Positions 12,013 to 24,139 are shown, numbered from the stretch's first letter. The stretch: 64,000 bases of DNA from Punica granatum (GCF_007655135.1 NC_045134.1:15520982-15584981); one strand, 5' to 3'. The notes: generated from the sequence alone by a model not told the origin. Numbers and translations: made by a program.

Positions 12013-12168
12013 CACGAATATTTGTTATTATTTCTTACCATGTACAGTTCATTTATTTTAGTCATATCTAGATAATTTACATACTTAGAGCTCTGTAATT
12101 TGCTATATATTTTAATGAATTTCACCTCACACAACATGTGAGGATTCAGTCATTCTGCCAAGTCTTTA
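11997..12168 (+). repeat. 3' LTR of the copia element
   Basis: 172 bp, same borders as the 5' LTR with two substitutions, followed by the target duplication AAATC at 12169-12173. Confidence 0.95.
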
Positions 12169-12173
12169 AAATC

Positions 12174-12842
12174 ATTACTAAATCTTATGTTAATATACCA
12201 TATAAAAGTTAAATGATAACATTTAGTACTCTAATTAATAACAATATATAAATATAAATAAAATGCAAATGCAAGCCAAACAAAAAAAAATGCAAATAAA
12301 GACGCAATGAAAAAGAAGCTCCAAGCAAAGAAATGAGCTCCAAGCAAAGTTCGTCAAGGACGATGAATCCGAAAAGTCAAAGACCGCATGAAGATGGTCA
12401 CCGGCTTTGTACCCACATTAATATAATTATTTGAGGCGATAAAACCATGTATTTCTTTGCTCATGACCTATCCCACACTACGATTCTTCAAAAGTCCATT
12501 CAAATTTTTGGCGCCTTCTAGGGGTTTAAGAAAATTGATGAGCAAAGAATTTCATCAGCGAAGAAGATTAGGGTGATACATGGGACAACCAACAGGCCCG
12601 ATATGATGAACCCTCTCAAAGAACTTCCTGCCCACAAATAATCCATTTCTTCTCGAATAAATCACCCCACCTTTCACTCTCTAAAGAGTTTTGTGATGAA
12701 TTGTGTGCATTTATGTCGGAATTCTTGCAGGAGCACTTATTGCTGAAAAGTTCTTGAAATGTTTTCATTGACTGAAGGTTTGAGGGATGATTAGAATGAG
12801 AATTATACCCCTTTAAGCAGGGAGCATAAGAGTTGAGCTATC
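12174..12842. other. Unassigned spacer
   Basis: AT-rich sequence with no ORF of interest and no recognised repeat. It continues the pre-insertion sequence that precedes 7310. Confidence 0.4.
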
Positions 12843-12925
12843 CCACCAAGGGTGAGTAAACTAGCAATTTCATCCTTGACTTATGCAAATTGTATTATCT
12901 GAGTCCCTGAAAAAAATGTTACATC

Positions 12926-13150
12926 GAATTCGTCCTTGATTACATCAAATTCGTCCCTGGTCACATCGAATTCGTCCCTGGTAACATCAAGTTCGTCCCT
13001 CGTCACGTCAAATTCGTCCCTGACCACATCAAATTCGTCCCTGGACACATCGAATTCGTCCCTGGTAACATCAAGTTCGTCCCTGGGCACATCGAATTCG
13101 TCCCTGGTCACATCAATTCGATCCTCTGTCACATCAATTTGATCCTTGGT
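12926..13150 (-). repeat. 21 bp minisatellite, left array
   Basis: About ten to eleven units of the type CATCGAATTCGTCCCTGGT plus two bases, 21 bp each, degenerating toward the centre of the element. Because 21 is a multiple of three, the minus strand stays open and would encode a seven-residue repeat D-V-T-R-D-E-F. That ORF (12881-13132) is a by-product of the repeat, not a supported gene. Confidence 0.85.
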
Positions 13151-13334
13151 AACATCAAATCCATCACACGGTCTTTTGCCGTTATAACTCCATGAGAGAC
13201 CCAGATTGATGTGTATAAAAAAGGTCCTTATGTATCAAAAAAAGAGGGAATAAATTGAACAATTATATAGAATGACGATATTGATGAATACGATGTTTTC
13301 CGTCCAGTGTTAATGATAGATTTGACGGAAGGAT

Positions 13335-13590
13335 GGATTTGATGTTACCGAGGACCAAATTGATGTGACCATGGACGAACTTGATGTGACCATGGACGAA
13401 CTTGATATGACCATGGACCAACTTGATGTTTCCAGGGATGAATTCGATGTGTCCAAGGACGAATTTGATGTGGCTATGGACGAATTTGATGTGGCCAGGA
13501 ACGACTTCGATGTTATCAGGGACGAATTCGATGTGACCAGGGACGACTTTGATGTGACCAGGAACGAATTCGATGTAACATTTTTTTCAG
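13335..13590 (+). repeat. 21 bp minisatellite, right array (inverted relative to the left)
   Basis: About twelve units of the form GATGTGACCAGGGACGAATTC, the reverse complement of the left-array unit, again degenerating toward the centre (GACCATGGACGAACTT variants at 13370-13430). The two arrays could pair into a long hairpin. The plus-strand ORF 13365-13616 mirrors the minus ORF of the left arm. Confidence 0.85.
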
Positions 13591-13656
13591 GGACCCAGAT
13601 GATGCAATTTGCGTAAGTCATGGACGAAATTACCAGTTTATTCCACCAAGGGTGAG

Positions 13657-14735
13657 CAAAAGCTGCTCCAATTCCTTAATTCATATACAGAGTTAAATTA
13701 TCCTTGCTCAATGAGCTTGAAAGGGAGAGATATCAATGAGGCGATTTCCATTTTTGGGAGGATATCTATCGTCTCCTACGATCCTTACCCCCTGAAGTAG
13801 ACCACTAGGCATTATTTCACAATCTCATTTATTGGCTCAAAGGCCTTTCTCTAAAATGCAAAAGTACCTTGTCGTTTGGAAAAAATAATAAAAATCAAAG
13901 AAAAGTCCCGTTTTAAGTAGGACGTGATTTTTGACAATCCTATTTTGTCAACAAAATGGTTTCAAAACGTCTTCCAAATTGACATGAGAAAACACAATTT
14001 CTTAAGAAACTAGTTTGAAATGAGATTCCTCTAAGGTTATCCAAGTAGTCCGCGACCATTGCAGAATGCACCAAAGGAAAATTCCTTGAACTCCATGATC
14101 TCTCATTTAGTCATAATTGGCAATTTATATATCCTCAATTGATGTAATCACTTCTTGCAGGAATCCCCTATTCTCAGCGATGCAACAAGACATGGAAATC
14201 TACCCCTCTAAAGCCGCTAACTCGAATATAGGGGAGCGAGGTATCATTATCATGGACATCCAGTTAAGCTCCAACAACTCAAGCAATCCAAGAAATAACA
14301 AAATTCAACGACCTGCCAAGGACAGAATCATATTCGCAGGAAGGTAGGAACAACATTCCGTAGATCGACTCTACAGGAATAAGACTCCAGAGAACGTTTA
14401 GACTGCTAGTTTCACATGGCCTAACAAAAAAAATAGAATTATGAGAAATTCTCAAATTTTCTACCCATAAAACTAATCCTAACAAGTACTAAAAGAACAG
14501 GACTAGATAGAATGTACTTAGAATTTGCTGAACTGTCCAGCAAGCGCCCCATACATTCTTAGAATTTGTTGAATCGTCGACCAAGTGCTCCACGCGTGGT
14601 GCTTCTACAAGTATTCATACCAACTTCGTCGACGGGTTTTCGAGATCAGCATTGATAGCGATTTATTCAAATCGAACAATTTCTATTCGAACTTTCATAC
14701 CCAAATACTCATATATATACAAAAACATACACGCA

Positions 14736-14768
<33 letters not shown>

Positions 14769-15502
14769 CCATTTCCATACCCTTTCTGTGCTCTATTTAT
14801 AAGCATGTGAATGGAGGCTTAACATGCATGGCCCCCACGCATATGGCCACTTGGAGTCCAGTTGGCCTTCCACGCAAAATGCCTTGTGGCTTGGCATAGA
14901 TGTGCCACGGGACTTCAAATTCGGTCCCGTGTGTCTTTGTTTCATATTCCACTATATTAATAACTTGGGTCTAATTAATCCAAAAATTTAATCTCATTAA
15001 ATTTCCAATTAATTAGTCGCACCTTAACTCGTATAATCTCAATTAGACGATTTTGTTGTTTCATAAATACCCCATCCATTTAGTCGTCGTGTGCGACCAT
15101 GTAGGTTCCGATTATATGGTTAATAATATTGAAATCCCTATTTCAATAGCACAAATAGTGAGTGACATCTAGTTATGCATCACCGCTACTTAAATAATCG
15201 AAAAGTCAATTGCTCGACAATCTTGTGATCGATGTTACCGTGCAGTATAGTTCATTTGTCCGCTATATCTCGATTAAGTCCAAGGCATAGTCAATGTCAT
15301 CTTTGCAAGACTCAATCTTTATTTCTTAGAATTAGAAAATTCTATCATAATAAATGAGCTTGATATCCTTTTATCAACTCATTTGGGTATACATACACTT
15401 TTAGACTCTACCCACCAAGTGGCCATGAGATATCGCTCTCATTACGTAGGAGGGACAAATCCTATCTTGGCCTGTCACATTCCTCTCCATACTCTATTGT
15501 TG
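13657..15502. other. Unassigned AT-rich region
   Basis: No coding region recognised. There is an (AT)n tract at about 14733-14754. From about 14940 to 15500 the sequence has the look of a degraded LTR or retrotransposon non-coding region adjoining the gypsy fragment that follows, but no borders or motifs could be fixed. Confidence 0.35.
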
Positions 15503-16285
15503 ATGCAAATCGTAACACAACTTCAAGGAATCTAGTTCAAGTTCCAATTGGACCGGTTACGCGAGCACGAGCAAAGAAGTTTAAAGATATACTCAACGGC
15601 CTGATTCAAGAGGTTTGGGCTCAAGCAAATTCATGGAGGCCCATTGGATATGATTCGCGTGATCAACAAAGATGCATCAACATAATTCAAGTTCTAGAAG
15701 ATTCCAGCCAAGTTTATGATGCAGATGATTAATCCCATTATAATGCCATTTTTTAGAAGTTTCTAGAATATTTGTTGAAGATCAAGAGAATATATAATCA
15801 GATTTCTTTAAAGTTTAAATCTCATGGAGATATTCTAGGAATATTTAGATTTCATATCTTTATAGATTAAGTCACATCTCTATAGATACTTTATATTTTA
15901 TTTTCCTTACTTTACGAGGAGATATGGCTAGATTAGGATTAGTTTTGGTCTATATATACTTATCTTAGTCAATTTTTAAAAGGAGGAACATTCAGAAAAT
16001 CGTGAGAGTATTCTCTTTGATTCTTGAAGAACTAATTCGAACTTATCGAAAATTTTCGTGGTGTTCATCATCGACTTATCAAATGGATTTCCACCACCGT
16101 TTGTGGCGCCTTCCTATACTGAGGTTCTTGTTTCGCAATAAACAACGGGTTGAGGTCAGTTACACCAATGTTCTTGTTTATGTTGTAAATAACGGGTTGA
16201 AGGTTTGTCAATCAATTTTGATCAAAGAACGATCTTGGGATCATTTTATTGTCGGGTCTCGTCATTCTTGGCAGGAATTGCATCA
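15503..16285 (+). mobile_element. Ty3/gypsy 3'-end fragment (copy 1 of an inverted pair)
   Basis: The first ~230 bases encode the end of a gypsy polyprotein, recognisable by PVTRARAKKFK (around 15555-15590) followed by LNGLIQEVWAQ. The rest is LTR-like, with a TATA-type TCTATATATAC at about 15948-15960. The same stretch recurs inverted at 55757-56545 at clearly lower than perfect identity, so both are old. No primer site or intact pol was seen. Confidence 0.65.
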
Positions 16286-16599
16286 GTTTTATATCCAACT
16301 ACTGTCTTTATAACCTGTGATTTTTTATGAATTTTACAACAAGTTTTGCCTTGATAAATTCACATTTGAAAGTTGGTGAAAGTGCATAAATCTTATTTTT
16401 GTTCTTCGACTGGAATTTGACTTTTGATTCATTCGATATTTAATTTTTCTGATATTTTATTTGAAACCCAAATGGGGGTACTTTCTTATTTACATGTAAT
16501 GTCTTAAGTAACATTTACTTAAATGATATTCATGTAAATAAGTTGTTTTTTTTTTCAAGGACCATTATGATATTTTCAAATATTGCGAGCCTTCTTTTG

Positions 16600-18261
16600 C
16601 AAATAAGTAGGCCGACTTAACCTCCTTCTTATCACTTCAGCCACCTTTATACAAAGCTCCACTTAACCCTCATCTTTTTCACTTTGCTACCTTTTATATA
16701 AAGAGCTCGAGTTCTGTTTGTTGTGCTTCCTCTAGAACAAGAGGGCAGAACACAATCTCTACCAGTTTCCTTCACTTCTCGAATAGAGCAAGAGTAGATT
16801 TTGGTTCTTCGCATTGTAAGTTGATTCTCCATGGTTTAAACATTCATATTCCCTAAGCTATACATAGGTTAGGGCTCTATTTGCAATTATCTAAGCTCAT
16901 GTTAGGTTTGAAGAGTTAGATTTGTTGTAATTCAGTTTTTTCATAGCTGAGGGAACTTTGAATGTTCTTGTTTGAACTCGATTTGCTGTGATTGATTGGA
17001 CTTCCACATGTGAAGCTGATTTTGGTGATTTTATGTGTTATGGAATATTATAGGGTTGTTAGGAGTTTGAGAGGTTGAGTTCCCTAAGATAGTATATGGA
17101 TTCATTTTTGGAGGAGTTGGTAATGGTGGAATTATGCTTTTGGATCTTGTTTGTCTTGGTTGTTGAGTTGAATTTGCCAAGTTGACTTGAACTATGCATT
17201 TGATTTGGTTACATGGCAGAATGTGGCCTGCTTATACATGCATATCATAATGGTTTTAGTTTGTTAAATCATTTGGATAGCACTTTGGTGTTTCTTGCTC
17301 ACTCAATGAGTGATGGTTTCATCTCTGATATCTACGTATCGTTTGGATTATGCCCCATTAAGGAAGTTAGTCGGTTAAGTAAGGCCATTTGCTAGTTGGT
17401 ATCCGTTACCCACTTGTGTATATCAATAGGGTTAGCAATGTATGTATGACTTAATTAAAGATAACAAAACTTTAGTTGATTAGGTATTTAGATTAGTGTC
17501 CCCATTTGGGGAATTCCGTATTTCCCGAGAGGGTATTTGACCACGAGCTTTTGGTATCCGTTACCCATTTGTGTATATCAATGGGGTTAGCTATGTGGTA
17601 TTGCATATGCACATGTGTGTGATAAGTTGAGATGCCTTTAGCTTTGATCGTTATCTCTGGTAAGTAATGGTCTCTGTTAAGATACTCATGAAATGCGAAT
17701 GTTGATATTGATGCATATAAGTGCTTGGTGAATGCTGATGTTTAGGTTACGAATTATCGGCTTACTAGGCTACGAGCTTCTCTCTTTATTTTCATAGTTT
17801 CAGATAGTTGGTGCTTACGGCTCAAGATTCGCTCGTGAAGATCTATAATACTAAAGTGTCTTGAAGTCATAATTTTGAGATAAGGTATAAGCAAGGCTTA
17901 GGGGCCCCACATGATTCTTTTTTATTGTGGCATTTTGGAGGTCTGTAAATGTATAATAGAGTACAGTGGTTCAACTAGGAGAAGATAGAGTCGTTTAGAG
18001 GAGTTTGGACTCGTATTACAATTTTCGCAGCGTACAGCGTTGATGTATATATTTGATATTATTGGTATGTGTAAAATATAGTTTGCTCTAAATGATCATA
18101 TATATATATTACTCACGGTTTCTCAACTTCTGTTTGCTTTCTCTAGAAACGTTATTAGTCGATTTTAAGTCCCACGAGTTTTATACACTTCCACAATTCA
18201 AAAGTCATCAGCTATGGAGGTCATGACCGGATTAAGCTACGGTTTGGTCCAAGTCGTGACA
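16600..18261 (+). mobile_element. Probable gypsy LTR (Del/Tekay-like), 5' border uncertain
   Basis: A TATA box TATATAAAG lies at 16695-16703. Transcript-like leader sequence follows, and the block ends in GTTTGGTCCAAGTCGTGACA at 18261. Plant Del/Tekay LTRs commonly end in a GTTTGG...CGTGACA string. The solo LTR at 18503-21178 ends in the same way on the opposite strand (GGTCGTGACA). A short internal duplication is visible: GGTATCCGTTACCCA occurs at 17398 and 17551. No start border or target duplication was found. Confidence 0.45.
16695..16703 (+). promoter_or_regulatory. TATA box of the probable LTR
   Basis: TATATAAAG in a CT-rich context with a leader-like region and a possible splice donor (TTGTAAGTTG near 16815) downstream. 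It is suggestive of an LTR promoter on the plus strand. Confidence 0.4.
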
Positions 18262-19371
18262 ATCCGTCTGCCTCATATTTGCCACCAAAGACCTATATCG
18301 ACCGTAGCATTTGTGACACATCTTATTTAACTCTAAGTGCAAGTGAGGCCATGAAAAAGACTTTAAAAAGCTAAATATTGTGCTTCCAATGGTGAATTTT
18401 TTTGTAGTATTAGTTACATAAGAATGTAATTTGATGCCAAGAATAGTATTCAGTTTGTTGTCTTTTTCGCAAGAAATTTTCAAGTGATCCAATCGTGACA
18501 TGTGTCACGACCTGAAACTTATAGCAGAGTTTCCCCTCTATTCCTTAATATTCATTGTCATATACACAACTAATATATGTATAATATGTTTCCCTAACTC
18601 CCAACACATTAAACCAACCCAGCAAGCTCTATATAAATATATAACCACCTAACTAATTTTGATATATGCATAAAACTCTCAAGAGAGTACTCAGTTGCAA
18701 CCACCTCGCAACACAAACTAAACGAAAGTTTTCATATGCATATAGTATACTTCTATAACACATCAAACCTATAAACCAACTCGACATACTCTACATGAAC
18801 ATATAATCAATCTAACTGATTCTAATGTACATATACACTCTCAATAGTGTGTTCAGATACAACCATACCACTAAACCACAAAACAAAAGTTTCTTGTCGC
18901 AACATAATTGTTACATTTACGAAAACTTACTACCTATACTATGAGTGGGCCTACTTGCCAAAAATCCTTCGCGCTGATCCCCGTTATCCAAAAGTCTTCC
19001 TGTGCGGCTAGTCTAGGTTCTAGCTCATCTGGAAAAATGTATACAAAGAATGAGCTGCAACTCAGTGAGTACTATATTCCAACGTAAAATGAACTATTAT
19101 GTTAACATCACAATTCACGACAATTAATCATATATCTATTTATATACATATTCCACCGAGATATAGAATATAATACCAAGATCATCCTTTCACACAACTC
19201 ATATGGCAACCAAATCCAAACAACAATAATATAGCCATGGGGTCGCATTGCCTTGCAACAAGTTCTGACGGTACCATGACCCTGCATACCTCAAAGAAAT
19301 TATTTGTTCATTCACATATCATATCTCATCAGCGGGGGCCGCCCATTAACCTCTGGCGGTAAGAGTTGACA

Positions 19372-19600
19372 TTCATTTATATTCCGCCGGTCCAGCGGTC
19401 GATCATGCCTCTATTTGTATTCCGCCGGGTCCAGCGGCCGATCAAGTCCCTATTTATATTCCGCCGGGTTCGGCAGCCGATCAGGCCCATATTTGTATTC
19501 CCCCGGGTCCAGCGGCCGATCAAGTCCCTATTTATATTTTGCCGGGTTCGGCGGCCGATCAGGCCCCTTTTATAATCCGCCGGGTCCAGTGGTCCCATGG
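19372..19600. repeat. 39 bp GC-rich tandem repeat inside solo LTR F
   Basis: Six units spaced 38-40 bp (unit starts near 19384, 19422, 19461, 19500, 19539, 19577), with core CCGCCGGGTCCAGCGGCCGA. Two unit types alternate: GGGTCCAGCGG followed by AAGTCCC, and GGGTTCGGCGG followed by AGGCCC. The core can fold (CCGC...GCGG). All three frames stay open because 39 is a multiple of three, so short ORFs here are repeat artefacts. Confidence 0.9.
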
Positions 19601-20749
19601 CTATAGTCCAACAATCACAATCATACTCAGCATGCACATCAACTATGTTTCGCAATCATTCAGCCACGATCACCTCTATAACCATACATATATATATATA
19701 TATATATTATCATTTTACGATGGAAGAAAGTACTCACGAAGACCCCTGAAATGACAACTTAATGAGTCGAGCCTTCCGGAGGTATAACCTCAGTCTCCCC
19801 AGCCCCTATTCAGTTCAAGCACAAAGATTAGATAATATACTAAATAAGAGTGAAAATATGCATCAGTTAAATCATCGTGTTACTTCATCGATATAGCTAT
19901 AATGTAAGACGTTTATAATTAACAATGCTCCTTCCCTATCTCTTTTGATTTCTACCTAACTCTTTAAATAGGGAACGATGCAAAATGATATGCACATGTA
20001 TTCCTCAAATTATATCAGCTTAGGATACGTTGCAATTTATATCAAAACAGCATCCTATCTCCCTATGATCTCTATACACAACTCCTAGCATGTCGAGCTC
20101 AATTATCACACCAAGGGAAATTAACAATCACCCAACACCAATCAGTAGCTCTTATATGCCTACCCGTATAAACGCTCAACACATCAATGACTAACCGGAT
20201 TCAAGCTCACACCAGTCTTAAGTATGGCTAACGATAGAGGAATCATAAACAACAAAGGCTGAATTACCTCAGGCCTAGAGTCTGCTAATTTCCCTTCTCT
20301 AATCCATAGTTAGTTCAAAGAGCAAAATATATGCATATATATACATATGTACACACACTTGCCTACATCTATATATATATATATATATAGATTTTCAGAA
20401 GGGCATAGCTATATGTATTAGAAACCTACTAATTATGTCAGGAAATTTGCCATCTGCCTCACAACCGAATTATTTAGATCATATGGGTGACCAAACTCAT
20501 CCCAACACAACATAAGATTAACTCCAAATATATTCAACTCAATTTACATCAACTAGGAAAACTAACTAAATTACAACAACTAAATTTCTCAAACCTAAAG
20601 AAGCTGAAATGGATGCAAGGAGAGCCCTAACCTATGCTGAACCTAGTGAATATAAATGTTTCAATCATAAACAATCAACTTACAATCAATATTTCAGACT
20701 TAGCCTCCTCCCTCTCCTTCTTCTCCCGAAATTTCTCAACTCAGCTCAC

Positions 20750-20751
<2 letters not shown>

Positions 20752-20813
<62 letters not shown>
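20752..20813. repeat. (TC)n microsatellite
   Basis: About 60 bases of uninterrupted TC dinucleotide in LTR F, close to the presumed LTR promoter when read on the minus strand. Confidence 0.97.
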
Positions 20814-20816
<3 letters not shown>

Positions 20817-23800
20817 GGTTCATTTTCGTTTTCCCTTAGCTAGGGATAGAGCAAGGGAGGGTATGGCTTAAATAAGGAAGAAAATGAGAAAAAAAAAGGT
20901 GGTCAAAGATGGTCAAAGGCTGTGGGAAGAAAAGGGGCTGCTGAAGATGAGGCCACTTGGTCCATTCTACACTTATCTCTCTTTGATTTTCACTTTTTCG
21001 TTTTTTTTTCATATAGATAAAGATCCAGTCACAAATTGTGGTATATTATATACATTTAAAGATCCAACAACAAATTATGGTATATTATATACATGTATGT
21101 TATGTAACCATGCATGTGCATATGGATATATATATGTGTCTGCCTATATATGTGTATTTGGTGAAGACCGGTCTCACAACATGAGGCGTGAATAAGCACC
21201 AATTAAATTATATGAAATAGAGAAACAACTGTTAATTACTTGAGTTATTGCACAATAGTTTTTCTAGTTGAAGAAATTTCATTTCTTTTCTCATAAAGTC
21301 ATTTATAAGGTAGGATCATTTAAGATTTATTCCCCTTTGTACGGACCCGAATGTGGACTCTCGTCGGGGCCCGCATGCGCGCGACCTGAAATTGCGCGGC
21401 TTGGGAGTGTCCACCTTCCCGTGGGGACGCGTGACGGACACGCGTGAGAAGGAGTCGCCACTTATCATTTTACGATCCGAAAGTCGATGGCGGATAAGTT
21501 ACCCCGGTCTAGGGGTATAGAACACCTAATTGTTGTTAAGGCATTGATATGTGCGGAAACAAAAAGTCCGAGTTCGGGGGTTCATGTTACGTGCGGGCCT
21601 ATATCCCGCATTCCCTTTCGGTACTCTAGTTTGCTAGGCTTGCATGTTTTATTATTTACCGCATGGATTAAGTTGCACTCGGCTCGCACGTTTTGATACC
21701 GAAAATTCGATGAATTAAACGATGTCGGTCGAGAAACCGAGAGAGAAGTAAACTCGTGCGTTGGGGAATTGGTTCACAATCTTGCGTTACAGTTCATCAA
21801 ATCGTGGAGGTTGAAAACCTGCGTGAACCAAATCGCGAGATCTTGAATTTACTTTCCTTTGAGCAAGCATTAGACCGATTCGATTAATTCGACTCTCGGA
21901 CTGTTCGCTCACCGACTGGAATTCTTACAGAATGAATGTATAAAATAAAATCCTTACAATGCTCTCGAAAACAATAAATACAAATTACAAATAGTTGAAT
22001 TCCAATCGAATCGCGTTCGGTTATTATTCCGCTCCAACTCACCGTGAGTTTAGGGAAAAACCGAAGAAATGGAACTCGATGCACACTCTCACTGAATAGG
22101 GCGTTAGACCCTGTGAGTGATGATTAAGGCGTTGGACCCTGTGCTCGATGATTAGGGCGTTGAACCCTAATATTATTCGTTCTAGGGATCAGGCTCGACC
22201 CGCATGACAAACAAGTGCTGAAAGATAACACGCAGCAGGTAAATAACAGACAAGGTGTTTGTTATTATCGAGTGTACGTGTTTTAACAAATTGTTAATCC
22301 GAGATATTTTGACATGCAAATCCTACCCTAGACAAACAAGCACGTGCCGATGTTTTAGCATTCAGCTTTGTTTTGAGAACTTGACAAAGAGAGTCAAATC
22401 TCGAGTGTGTGATTGCTTTTACAGTTGTTCTGTATTGTGACACTAAAATACCATTGAATTAACCAAACTCGTGTTTTGACTCTAGATTTGGAACCTAGAG
22501 TTCCCCTAACCATTGTCTAGCATTTGGTTAGATCGAGTGAATAATTAATCAGGATTTTTCATGTTTTGTGACAGAGATAACCGTTCTAGTTACCCGAGTC
22601 CATGATAGGATGACAAAAACTTTTCAATTAGATAAGAAAAGGCTATGCAGATGAACCTGCACCTGAACAGGTAGCCCGTTCCTATCCTGTACTATAGTGT
22701 TTCTGTCAAGCTAACCCTAGAGGTGTCGCTGAATTGTGAAAAGATGATTTTGCCCTTTATTTGAAAATTATTTTCAGAAAGGGGAAACATCGTAGTGCGG
22801 GCCACCTCGGCTTGTAGCCGATGTCGACCAATTCCATGGATCGTCTAGGGTTGTGCAAGAACCCGAAAAAGCCAAAGAACCGGTCGATCTGCCCGGAAGT
22901 GATCTAGAAAGATCTTCTGTATTCTGACCTAAGTTACTTGAAATCAGGTAAAACTCAAGTTGAGACACAGAAGCCCTTTCTAGACGTCCATGCTACATCG
23001 AACCGCGCGTTTCGGGTTTTGAAATAGACAAGTTTTAAAAAGGGCACTACGTCATTTGACAACTCATCAATGCGAGTTATCAATTAATGGCCAATTCATG
23101 CAAGATTTCTCAGTGTGAAGTGAGTTTAATCATGTGAGCGTCCCGATTAACCCGTTTGTGGAATTAATGCTTAAGGGTTGTGCCGAATGCATTAATTATG
23201 AAAACGATTCGTGACTCGGCGACCAAGACAATTCCATAAGGATCGAGAATAATTTGGTCCAATGACCGAAAATACCCTCATAACCGAATGGACCCGAATG
23301 AGTCATCGATACCCAAATCCATGCATGTTTTGTTTGGAAAAGACATTTTCATGCGATATTGCGACAGTAATGTAGATTGCAAATTACACCAAATCCGAGT
23401 ACGAACTTAAAATTGGGATAGGAAGCCTCGTGCAACCCGTACGAGTCTAAAAGACAGTCGGCCATTTCTCCTTGGAGAAAACCGAGAGGTCTCATGGCCC
23501 ACATCGGGTTCCATGAGTTTTCTCCGTCTCGTTTCGAATCATTTCTCGCATGCTCAAACAACAGACACGATAAATGAAACGATTAACAAAGCCGGTATTG
23601 CCAAGAGTTTGGAAAACGCATTCAAGCATACAAACATGCACAAACACGTTATTTACGGAATCGATAAAACAATACCAGTTCCATGGATGCGGGAAAACAT
23701 AAAAATTCAGGAAACAACTCAAATTGGGGCAAGGAAACCGGTCTTTACCCAAAAAGGTCAAGAATACCCTCGGTTACCTCTCCAAGAGGTTAATTTGAGA

Positions 23801-24019
23801 GGTATCTCGGCTTTTCCGGGTCAATATGGTTTCTTCGACTTCGATTTAAAACATTTCCCGACATGCTAGCACGTATTACGATAATAAACATGCATGATAT
23901 AATATTAAAATTGCATAAATATTAAAACTTGGAAGCAAAACATGCATAAAATCAACTTATAACTCTGTAAACACAACGAAAACGTAAAAGTCCTAGCTCC
24001 TCTAAGTCGGGAATGGTCA

Positions 24020-24026
24020 TACCTAG
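24020..24026 (-). promoter_or_regulatory. Conserved splice-donor-like site in LTR A
   Basis: On the minus strand the context is CTAGGTATGA, followed after a short gap by GACTTAGAGGAGCTAGGA. The equivalent positions in the other two giant LTRs (31190 and 63961) also carry CTAGGTAA plus the same downstream GACTTAGAGGAGTTAGG-type block. Confidence 0.4.
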
Positions 24027-24139
24027 TCCCGGGATGCGGGATGGGACTGTTAGAAGTCGGGTTGGACCTTTGTTGGGTCGGATTTGGGCTGTTTTTCGTT
24101 AAACAGACCCGAAATGCACAAACAGACCCTGCTGGAGCA

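Larger units (their letters stand above)
7315..12168 (+). mobile_element. Near-complete Ty1/copia retrotransposon with TA...TA LTR ends
   Basis: LTRs of exactly 172 bp lie at 7315-7486 and 11997-12168 and differ at two positions by eye (T/C and C/T), so the insertion is recent. A perfect 5 bp target duplication AAATC flanks it (7310-7314 and 12169-12173). The primer-binding site follows the 5' LTR directly. Internal order is gag, protease, integrase, reverse transcriptase, RNase H, which is the copia order. The LTRs begin TAATAG and end CTTTA instead of TG...CA. TA...TA is one of the non-canonical LTR end types known mainly from copia elements. The coding region is broken by an in-frame TGA (8396-8398), a changed RT catalytic residue and a frameshift near 11506, so this copy cannot be autonomous. 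Confidence 0.95.
12855..13642. mobile_element. MITE-like inverted repeat element carrying minisatellite arrays on both arms
   Basis: Left end AGTAAACTAGCAATTTCATC and the reverse complement of the right end, AATAAACTGGTAATTTCGTC, form imperfect terminal inverted repeats. The inverted similarity continues inward through a segment containing CCCTGAAAAAAATGTTACATC and then into oppositely oriented 21 bp arrays, with about 180 bp of unique centre (13150-13330). The direct repeat CCACCAAGGGTGAG lies at 12843-12856 and 13643-13656, exactly 800 bp apart, and probably includes the target duplication. Its length (9 to 12 bp) would suit a Mutator-type insertion. An alternative border gives a GGTG-starting repeat and an AAG duplication. 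No transposase is present. Confidence 0.7.
18503..21178 (-). mobile_element. 2.68 kb solo LTR (copy F), Del/Tekay-like
   Basis: On the plus strand it begins TGTCACGACCTG and ends GGTCTCACA. A perfect 5 bp target duplication ACATG flanks it (18498-18502 and 21179-21183). It has no coding region. Read on the minus strand it starts TGTGAGACCGG and ends GGTCGTGACA. It carries the ACTCACTGAGTTGCAGCTCA segment (19043-19066 on plus), which is familiar from Tekay-type LTRs. It contains a 39 bp tandem repeat and a long TC microsatellite. Its 3' end faces the 3' end of the preceding LTR with about 240 bp between them. Confidence 0.85.

Noticed and set aside
12926..13590. Possible CRISPR-like repeat array
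   Set aside because: Units are contiguous 21 bp repeats without spacers, in a plant genome, on the arms of an inverted repeat.
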